A stretch of DNA of 64,000 nucleotides from Pipra filicauda (Eukaryota; Chordata; Aves; Passeriformes; Pipridae), in NCBI RefSeq assembly GCF_003945595.2, contig NW_024104437.1, forward strand, positions 812,563 through 876,562. The letters run 5' to 3'. How positions within the stretch are numbered: position 1 is the first letter of the stretch; each line of letters begins with the position of its first letter. The notes below the pieces were generated by a model. That model saw nothing but the letters and a program-made list of their open reading frames with translations, ran no database searches and was not told the DNA's origin. Positions 39,396-64,000 of the stretch are shown piece by piece. Made by a program: the position numbers and the translations under genes.

Positions 39396-41705
39396 TAAAG
39401 TCAGTAGATGTTTTTTAAAGCACAACCACTACCCAAATTATATAATCTACACAGTTTTCCTGTACTGCAGTGACAACTATTAGTTCTATAGAGCTGGGCT
39501 GGTATCTTGATGAGCAGAAGTCACAGCTGCTGTTAGAAGGAGCTGGTTCAAAACACGAGATCTGGAGAAAAGAGCATTGTGGTTCTCAGTATATTGTCCA
39601 CCTGTGAGCTCCAGGTGTTAAATCTGTATTATCAGTAGTAACTTCAACAAGGCATCAATCTAATCTTCAGTGAAACCCTCCTTACCTTCATGGGGTGTTT
39701 TAAATGTTATTTTCAAGCATTAATAATCTATTTTGCCTTTTATTTCAAGAAAGCTTACTGGCCCAGTTAAGAGAATTTGAAAGAAACAAAATATAAAGGT
39801 AGTGGCAAAAGCTGCTATGCTAGTCCCAGTAGTGCACTCTTTGGCTGTGCATTATTAAGCCAACACAAAGAACATTTTCAGGAACACCATTATGCTGCTG
39901 CATAGAGAAAAATGTTTCTGATTAGCATGTACTCGATATGCTTGGAAAATTAGTTCTCCTTCAGAGAATTCCAGCAACAAGTGAAACATCTGTTGTTTCC
40001 TCCAAGTTATAACAATTATTTTGCAATTACTCTTTTGCGTACTTTGAATTTCTAATTCTTTATTTTTATCTAGAAAGCCAGGATTTGTGGTGCAATTGAA
40101 ATTCACAATGTGCGGGAAATTCACATATGCGTGGGAAAGAAGAATAGGAAATTATGGCAGTCCCTAACTGCAGTGTTATGTCACCTCAAGGCCAAAATTG
40201 TTGGCCATCTACATTATTTGCATTCACTGTATTAATTACACTCTATACACAATGGGAATTAATCCCATTTCAATCATTTCAATGGCTCCTATTTATTTCA
40301 AGGTTGATGCCAATGATCCCTATTGTTTGTAGCCACACAATATGCTTTCTGCAGCCAAAAATCCAGCTTCCACCCACTCACCACAGAGCATTGCTTGTGC
40401 AGCTGTAACAGTACCAATGCTCAGGGTATAAACAACACTGAAATAAATTGTGTTAAAAGAAAACCACAAGTGGGTTGGAGTAGCAAGCAGCATGGCAGCA
40501 AAAATGTGCAGAGGCACTCAGGAGAGACAGGAATTGCTTAAGCCAGCTTCACAAGCAGTGAAAACAAGTCACAGCACAGGCTGGCAAGAGCTGCGAACAG
40601 TCAAACCCCTCGACAGCACAGGAGTGAAAAGACTGACCAAAGGCCTTGTTCCATGGTAACATCCACATTCATATCAGTAGGAATAGGTTTGTCTCATTAT
40701 ATTCAGTTCAGATTATCTGCTATTAAGAGCTATTGCTTCAAAAGTGATGAACAAAGAAGAGGTGAGAAATGCAGATTAAATATCATATTTTGCTCTTCCT
40801 GCTGTGTTTGCCTGCATAATAACAGTATGAGTGCTGGGGGCCACAGCCTGTTACAGAAACAGGGCTCCAGCATCAGTCTCCAGGGGTCATTATAAAGTTA
40901 TTTCTGCCATCTACATAAGGTGGATTAATAAATAACTCACCAAATACTCTTAGAAGCAGTCTAACTTAGCACAGGTTTACAAAAGACTTGGAACTAGGAC
41001 ACCTTGCTGAAGGACGGGGGAAAAATGTCAGTGGTTCCCCCCTCTGCAAGTTGGAGATTTTTTTCTGCTGTTTTCATCTGCCCTGCAAACACTTTTAGGT
41101 CAGCGAGCAAAGGCATTCGAGGAGTATCTTTGGCTCAGCTGCAAGTCTACAGCCTGAAGATAACACAGGAAACATATGGAAAGCCTTGTCTCTGTCACCC
41201 CTACTCCCTTTGAGCACAGGGTACCCTTGATTCCAGCTGCCAAGAGGACACACATCACAGTGACTGCTCTGCACAGGGATCCTGGCCAAGCAGGGAGGGC
41301 TCTGCTTCTGGATGAGTTTTAGAGATCAACGGCATCACACCTTTACATCTGGCAGCAACGTTGCCATAAGGGATTTCCAATGTAACATGCAAAGAGTGAA
41401 AGCAGCATTACCCCTAAAATTCCTTGCCAAAACAGGAGCTGCATTTCCCCATGTCTGGAGTCAAGTTCAGAGCTGATCTTATGCATCCTTCAAGTTACTC
41501 ATTTCAGAAATAAAGACACAGATCTCTTCAGGTACTCAGGTACCAGCTGTGCCTGTTTTGAGTGCTGCCTTACAGACCAGCAGCTGTACAGAGGTGGGCA
41601 ACCCACCAGCTGCAGTTTCACAGTGCAGGGAGAGATCTGAGTGCTGCTGCAAGACTATGGAATTCACATTTGGAAAGCTTTTCTAAGAGAAAATTAATAA
41701 AATTG

Positions 41706-41748
<43 letters not shown>

Positions 41749-41756
41749 TCTTCCTT
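41706..41756 (+). repeat. 51-base poly(A) run preceded by AATAAA
   Basis: An uninterrupted run of 51 A residues with AATAAA at 41696-41701. Together these could mark the 3' end of a reverse-transcribed mRNA copy inserted on the + strand, or simply an expanded A tract. The sequence upstream to about 41400 gives no protein I recognise, and I found no clear target-site duplication. Confidence 0.6.
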
Positions 41757-44700
41757 CCCAGTGGCAGCTGAACTAATGACACAGCTGTGAACTCTGAAGG
41801 CCTCACTGCAAAACAATACAGGAAAGTCATACACAAGAACTACCCCGAGTTCAGAGGCTAAAATTTTGCATCTGATTTTAAATCATCCAGATTCTTTTCC
41901 TTTTACACTCAAGGGAGAAATATCCCAGAGGATCATTAAAATTAGTGTCAAAAATCAACAAATTTCCCTCTAAAGGTAAATGTGACTTTCCAGAGACTGT
42001 CAAGGAAGCCCTGGGTCAATTTGGCATCTAACTTTTAGACAGCTCAGGCCAATCAGCCCTACACAAAGCGCATGACCATGGCCAATAGTGAGCAGGGCAT
42101 GCACAGTTGTGGGAAAGTGACCTTTCATCAGGGTCAAATCCTTATCTCTAGGCTAGTTGTCTTTGATCCCAATGAGCACTATTGAGAGATGGTTTAATGA
42201 AATACTGGAGTGCTCCTTCACACAGCAAACAACTATTTCACCAAAATTCATTGTTTTAGTGCCAACTTCCACTTGGGTTCCATTCGTTTAACTGCATTTT
42301 TCAATTAGCCAAGTAATTCACTTCCCATCTATTCACATGCACAATACAGAGCAAAAGCAAAAGATTTCACTTGATTCATAACCATGTGTCTCAAGACTTG
42401 GGCTTGGACAGTGATATGGGCAGGAGACAGCCACCTCCTGAAAAATTTCATTACCAAAAAAGCCATACTCAAGGAGCAGGAGTTGTTTGTGAGGGCAGGA
42501 TTTGAAAAGCTGGGGGTGTTTAAGAATGCAAGCATGCCTAAACACAAAGTACTGTCATTTTTAAACAAAGATTGAGGTAATAAATTTAATCAGTAAGAAA
42601 TGGAATATTTTGGGGAGCTTGTCCCTAAAGTGCATATGATTTCTTTTGCTTGAATTGAATAATCAAACACAGGGGGAAAAAACAGAAAGTAAAATGGACA
42701 AATCTTTCTGCAGCATGACGTTATTTCTTACTCCAGATCATAAACTTATACAAAGTTGTACTGGAAAAACTGAGTCTGGCCAGCCATCTGTGCTATTTAT
42801 TTTATCAGAGGTGCTTATGTCCATACTCAATATTGTAGCTTCATGTCTCAAGATCTAGAAAGGAAAAGAAAATCTCTCTTGACTTCTCTCTCCAGAGAAT
42901 TCCATTACTGATAGCAGGAGACACGGCATTGCTTACAGCCCAGAGAATTGACTTTTTATCATGAAACTAAATCTGCAGCAACTTCAGATTTCTGAAACTT
43001 TGATTAAAGATGGCAAGTGTCAGCTCAAGTGTAAAACGATTAAAGAGGGGAAAAAATAGGGAAGAAAAAGGTAAAAATATAAATTAAAAAAAAATTTATA
43101 TTATTTAATAACACTTTGGGAGAGTTATTTCTAAAACGCTGAGGCACATATTGACTTTCCAATGCTTAATCTAAAATAAATAATCTGAACTAACTCTACA
43201 CAGATATTTTACATTTGCATAATTCAGACATTCCATTAAGGTCTACATGTACCAAAGGTAACTGGGGGAAACTCTCAAATGACGAGCTCATACTGGCAGA
43301 TGGCACTAAACAAACTGGTTTGTTTGCCCTTTCATATTTATTCCTATTGCCATAGTGCAAACTTTCAGTGGTGAAACCAAGATGGGAGTCAGAATGTGGC
43401 TTGAGCTTTCACATTCATATACAATTAAAATCCATGGTCTTACATACCTGCTTATAGATAAAACTCCACAGATAAGCCTCCATGTCTTTGGTATGAGGGC
43501 ACTAAAGCAAGATCTTGATACCGTGTTGCCAGAAAGCTCGATCTGCCTTAAACTTGACAGAGTATCAGGCAGGACGAATTGGGTAAGCCGCAGTTATCTA
43601 CAGCCATGGGTTGACACAGCCTTCAGCCTGCAATCTGACCAGGACAATTTGACCAGCTACAGCTTCCTCAGTGATTTCTGTAGGTTTTTTGTTATTATCC
43701 CTGAAATGTCCATTGCAGGTTCTGTACTGTCTCAGTCCTTATCAGGGGAACCAGCAGCACACTACAGGGAAGATCTTGGTGTCCCTTTTCTATGGAAAAG
43801 GCTTCACATGAAGGCCCCTCTCAATGCTCCCTGTATATCTAGAGAACATGCACATGCCAGACTCAAGGTTAGCAGCGACTGATCGCTTGAGACAGTAAGG
43901 AGGAAATCTTGTTTCCACCAAGCCCCAAGCAATGCTGCGTTCACAAGTTGTATTTAATAATGCAGATATTCAACTCTGACAGTGGAATTGTCACCAGAAG
44001 TGGGTGAGTAGTTCCAGATATCAGAGGTATCAGACTCCCTTTCCTTCCTGAGTTATCCTTCTCACAAACTGCCCATGGCAACCTTGAACATTTCCCCCTT
44101 CCCAAGAAGGCTGTTTGGTTGCTGTCACCAGGGGGGTGTATCTGCTCAATCAGGAAGGCAATAGGCAAAAGGAGCAGATAAAATGAGCAAAGCTGACGTA
44201 GACATCTCTATCAGCCCAGTCACAAACATACAAGTACAGGTATCTTCCAGCTGTTTTGCAGAAATATTTTTGACTCCAGGATGAGACACTCCCTAAGGCC
44301 CAGCAGAATTGCCAAAATCACTTCCTGGCTGAACACAACTCATACAGGAACTTCAAAGGACATCTCCAGGCCCCATCCATCACCAATGACAAGACACTGG
44401 TGATTTTCAGGAAAAGGAAGTGTCAGCAAAACAGGATCCTGAAAACCCAGCAGAGACTGATTAGTTTTCCTAAGACTGACAAGGTAAGAAAGGCAGTACA
44501 CTTGGGGGAAAGTCACAGTACATAGGAAGACTGTTGTGGTGCTTTGTTTTTTTTTTTTTTAAACAAAACAAACAACCTGGGCACCTTCTCAAGATGATTT
44601 CCTCCGGTGTCTTGGAAGAATTACACTGGAAAAGATGACTACTTTCCCAATACAGTTTGTCAGTTGCTATTTATGACTAAAAGATTTGCTTCCCTATCTC

Positions 44701-46635
44701 CTGCACCAACACAGATATATTTTTGTGCAGTCATGAAATAAGAATAAGATTGCTTTATGGATTAAGAACAAAGAATCATGTATTCCTTCTTCAAAGTCCT
44801 CTCTTACATTCCAGCAAATTCACTGCTGAGAAACTGATAACAAAAGTCTACCTAAGGAGGCAGCAGTACCAACAGCCTTTTCTGTCCCTTTTCCCTCCAA
44901 CAGACAAGTTGTATGCCTTGGAGTCTGAAGTATCCAGTAAAAAAACCAGCTAGTATCACCATCTGTAAAAAAGATAATTCTCTCTACTGCTGGGTGCCAA
45001 GGACAGACCTTCGAAATTTGAACCAGTAATATCCTTAAGCATTACCTGGAATGAAATATGCTCACAGTCCAGAGAAATTTTTGGAAGTTACTAAATTTGA
45101 TAGCTACCAAAGGGTTTTAAATGTCCCATCCACCGAACAGAACATGAAGAACTAATCCAATTATTAAAGTATCTTTCTGCATTTGTCTGTACTTTAACTT
45201 ATGCTGTTCTATTCTGGCTCAGACCAGGCTGAGGTAACAACATAACCGCAAGAAAAGGGTTGTAAAATTATTTTTGCTTCTTACAACATGTAATCTGCAC
45301 ACTGAAAGGCTCACTGGACCCTACCAGAGACAGTAAACTTACAAATAGGTTTGCAATAGTATGTTAAGCAGGTAGCACACAGATAAAACCTCCTAAAATT
45401 CACTTCCTTGGTTTTCTGAAAGATCTTGCATCCCTTCAGATTCCAAATGTGGCACTCAGGAGGATACACGCAAATTTAGCTCCATGCTATGAGCTGTAGA
45501 AATACAGCTCTCTCTTTAGGAGGTATCTGAATTTCCCAATTGTAACAACAGTGTAAGACAGAGAACACAGCATATGCTGAGTTTGTGCCGGAACACAGAC
45601 AGCTGCTTAGATTCCATGTAGAATTTTCTATTGGATGGGAGGCAGAATTGATAAATATAGAACATGATCTGAAGCAAGACAGTAATCAGCAATGCATTGG
45701 TCCTATCATCTTCAGCTCCACAACTATTTTGGAAAGTACTTAGACACAGATGGGGTCTGGACTGAGGAAACACACACTATGCATAACATTTTTGGGCAGT
45801 ACTTCAGAATTCTGGCACACTAGAGTGTCACCTAGAGACAGATGTTAAAAAAAATGGCTCTCAGAAGTTAATTTCTCTCCGCATACAGTGTCTTTCATGA
45901 CTGGCAAAAGAAATTTTAAGTTGTAAATAGCCTACATTTGGAATAAGCTTAGAAGGTGAGCAGTGTAACCTGCTGCCCAGTTATCAGGGGTCATGGGAAT
46001 ACAACTAGCAAGACAAGTTTGAAGTCCAAACACTATACTGTTGAAAAGACAAAATGAAGCTAATTAAAATGGGTGTTTGAGAGCTGTTAATAAAACAGTT
46101 TTCTGTTACAAAATACTTAACTAATTAGTGAATAGATAAAAATATGTAAGTTATCACATATTATTTCTGTCCAAATATGCCATAATATGTTATTGAAGCT
46201 TTTCACTTTGATTTCAGTACGTACTTAAGTTTGTTTGTATTTTGATTTGTACATCGAAGGATACCTTGTGACATAATAACACAGTCAAAAAGGTGATTAA
46301 AATTGATACCTTAAATCCTGGTGAAATAGGACTGAATTTTTTTTAATATTTTGAAAATAGTTAATTGGAAGCTGCATGTCCAGTAGTCTTAATAAAATTT
46401 AACTCCTTTGCATAACTAAAAGTGTCTGAAGGTTTGTGTTCTTGCAATAAAGTGCAATTCTGACAACCACCATTTGCATTCCGTGGACCAGATTTCTCTC
46501 CCAAACACACTTTAATTCAAACAGAATATATGGATTTAAATCAAAACAAGCAGACTCAGAAATACACGGGATGTTACTAAAAGATATAGCTCACCGCATT
46601 GCTTCTTTTCTTTTTTACCATCAACCATAGAAAGC

Positions 46636-48971
46636 TTTATTCCAAGCCTGATCACACTTTCAGTTACAAAACACGTGGCAAAAAATAACAGTTAACACGC
46701 AAGATCTGCCATATTTCTACTTGTCTCTACTCTTATACTGGACTTTCCACATTGAGGGATGGAGAATAAATCTCTCTCATTTTTTAACATAATGAATATA
46801 CCTAAGGGTAGCAAATAAAGGTTTTTATTATTTTTACTTTCATTTCAAAAATCTTTTACTTTCCCCAAGCCGCCATTTGTTAGTGCAACAATCCAGCACA
46901 GTGCTAGTTGCTGAGGTATACATGGTTAAACTAATTTCACCTTCAACCAAAACTGCAGTGTTTTCTCTCCCTCCTTTATTTTTAAAAGTAATGAAAGCCA
47001 TATATTCACTATTTCACATTTCTAAAAATAATTCCACTCTAGAGTAAAGAATGGTTTTGTAATAATGACAGGCTGTAAATAGCAACAGCCTTAGCTTTGA
47101 TCACCCATAGAACTCCTGCTGTCCTTTTTTTTTTTTAAATATATTTTGTGCAAAATTAAGTTCTGTGTAGGTCTGTACCATAATTTGGAAAAAACTGTGT
47201 ATAAAATGTACTTAATTTTTAAAAACAATCTCAACATCAAACAACAGAGAAAGGAGAAACAGATCAGATACAGCTGAAGTTTTCACATGAGAAACTAAAT
47301 ATAGTATGTTCTTAAAGCTCCAGTAATACATTCTTCCAAAATCCAGAATGCACTTTGGTCATTATTAAACATTAGTACAGAGGCAAATAAAATACAAAAT
47401 GCTTGTTTGTGTTGCTTTATATATAAAAATATTTTTATACCACATAAGTTTAAGACCCATTACTTCAAATCTTTCAAGATTCTGAAGATTAGCAAACACA
47501 GTGCAACGTTCAGATTCTTGTCACAAAATTACTTATAATTTTTCAATATGAAGCCACTATTTTAAAAACATAAAATGTAAGAATACTCGCACCTGGTGAT
47601 ATTAATCCTCCCAAAAGAATTTGTGGAAGGAAAATTTGTTCAAAGTTAACTTGTAGACGGAAAGTTTGTTCCAAGTAACTTAACTCTACAGGGATGAACA
47701 CATATTTTTGTCACACTGAAGAACCAGGAGTCTATATGACTGGTCCATGTGGGAGGCAGGAACAGAAGGCAGAGGGAGAGGTGTGACACCCACGGCTGTG
47801 AAACCCCAGTGGAAAGAACTAGGGAATGACACCTGCTGGGGAGGAATGGGAGGTTATTTGAAGACACAAATTTGCCCAATAACAGGCTTCATGAGCTCTG
47901 CTGCTCACCAGAGAAACTTGTTCTCTGTGTTTAGCTGTTCTTAAACTTCAATGTGGTAAGAATGGCATATACTATAGTGTACAAGAGGAGAGCATCTACC
48001 TATCTTTTGCTAAGTCATTCATAGCATTCCTTTCACCGGTAAATAATTCTTGTTTAAATACTCAACTTCAACATATAATACATACTGCTCCATAGTTCAC
48101 CATAATATATTCCAATTAATATACATTTATATGTATAAAGTTTCTCATTAAAAGTAACAATAAAAAGTGCACATGCACAGTCAGAGCTGCACAGAACAGC
48201 CCAGTATTTCAAATAAATACAATATTTAGTTTTTATCAAAATATCATACAGCATGGTAACCATTTACAATTATTGCTCTAATAAAAGTGTTTTCAAAGAA
48301 CACTTGTTGACTTGTTAAATAATACCTTATCAATATCCCAGGATATTCAAACTGCAGCCTAAATGAGTTTAGATCCTGGAATTACTCAAAATATTAGAAA
48401 TTCCCACTTGTTTCTAATAGTAATATAAAATATTTCTGCTACCTATCATACTGTATTGTCAGTACTTCGTGTTTTGTATGTGTCTCATTTTTCTATTGCA
48501 ACCAAACATCTATTGATGTTATGTTGTCCTCATAAACGACTGATACAAATGAAATATTCTAAGCAATTTTACCACACTATCAAATGATTTCCATATAGTG
48601 TTACTGTAATTAAAAATGTCCAGCATTGGCTTCAGCTGTAATAACAGAGTAATTTAGTGTAATCTATTTTCAGGATTTCAAGTTCTCAGACACACAGTTT
48701 TTGACCCTTCGCAAATCTGACCTTTTCCAAAACTAAACAAGTAAGTTTGAAAATAAAATATAAATGTCAACTAAAATGAACATAAACCAGGGAGAAGATG
48801 AAATAAATATAAAGATTGCACAAGACAGATGTAAACACTTCAGTTTTCCAAATGACATCCTTGAAGAGGTTGTAGCATCTGAAATAAGGATTCAGTGGCT
48901 GCTTTGAGGCAGTTTTGTCCATCAATGAGCTTTTCTATAACACTGTGTTATTTCATCTTCTTTCTATACTG
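46636..48971 (-). other. PHTF2: PHTF2 3' untranslated region (approximate end)
   Basis: AT-rich non-coding sequence after the PHTF2 stop at 48972-48974. On the - strand, AATAAA motifs occur at 46980-46975, 46829-46824 and 46641-46636. I cannot choose between them, so the 3'UTR is about 2.0 to 2.35 kb and the left boundary is tentative. Confidence 0.5.
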
Positions 48972-48992
48972 TCAAGATTTGATCTTCCAGAG
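48972..48992 (-). CDS. PHTF2: PHTF2 terminal coding exon (6 codons plus stop)
   Basis: Reads CTC TGG AAG ATC AAA TCT TGA, that is LWKIKS and stop. This is exactly the C-terminus I recall for vertebrate PHTF1 and PHTF2. The acceptor on the - strand is CTCTAATTTTTTGCAG, a good pyrimidine tract with AG at 48994-48993. It joins in phase 0 to the exon at 49780-49905. Only 21 coding bases, so it is easily missed by gene finders. Confidence 0.93.
   Translation of the reverse strand, partial: LWKIKS

Positions 48993-64000
<15,008 letters not shown>

Larger units (their letters stand above)
22446..46635. other. Intergenic region between convergent MAGI2 and PHTF2
   Basis: About 24 kb without a gene I can support. 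It includes more GC-rich patches near 25400-25620, 27420-27720 and 29100-29500, where longer open frames arise but no protein family is recognisable. Two CR1 fragments (37745-38140 and 39215-39395), an LTR-like element around 32190-33255 and a 51-base A run at 41706-41756 are listed separately. The longest unexplained frame, 43355-43882 on +, is about what chance predicts. Confidence 0.7.

Noticed and set aside
43355..43882. 175-codon open frame on +, the longest one not explained by MAGI2
   Set aside because: In 64 kb read in six frames, about one open frame of this length is expected by chance given a stop roughly every 20 codons. No domain, splice-site support or family resemblance is visible.
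48600..48740. Alternative PHTF2 terminal exon reading FWKRSDLRRVKNCVSENLKS on -
   Set aside because: It has an AG and an in-frame stop, but the exact conserved C-terminus is found upstream at 48972-48992, and this segment falls in its 3'UTR.

Overview
This is a stretch of bird genome. Several CR1 LINE fragments of avian type are present, with 3' ends carrying ATTCTATG repeats and reverse-transcriptase remnants. Coding exons are small and lie in long AT-rich introns. I cannot name the species. Two genes meet tail to tail: the 3' end of MAGI2 on the + strand and the C-terminal half of PHTF2 on the - strand. As I recall it, these two genes are also adjacent and convergent on human chromosome 7, which supports both calls.

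Region 1-22.4 kb holds the end of MAGI2, a synaptic and junctional MAGUK scaffold. A small 89-nt exon lies at 5445-5533, followed by a 13.9-kb intron and the terminal exon starting at 19434. The small exon is not a multiple of 3. When it is included, the terminal exon is read in one frame and stops after 18 codons at 19490. When it is skipped, the same exon is read in another frame and gives a 267-residue basic, Ser-rich tail ending at 20236. A 3'UTR of about 2.2 kb runs to a poly(A) signal at 22421. The PDZ-coding exons lie upstream of the window.

Region 22.4-46.6 kb is intergenic. It holds two old CR1 fragments, a retroviral-type LTR with an expanded TTTC/CT tract, and a 51-base A run preceded by AATAAA. 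I see no convincing gene there.

Region 46.6-63.7 kb holds PHTF2, a multi-pass ER-membrane protein of unclear biochemical role. I resolve nine coding exons by splice signals and by similarity to remembered vertebrate PHTF2/PHTF1 sequence. Together they give 412 residues down to the C-terminus Leu-Trp-Lys-Ile-Lys-Ser. The first exons lie beyond the right edge. All eight exon junctions are phase 0. The introns carry three CR1 fragments.

I found no RNA genes, CRISPR or bacterial-type features. Identities of proteins and repeats rest on recognition, not on a database search.
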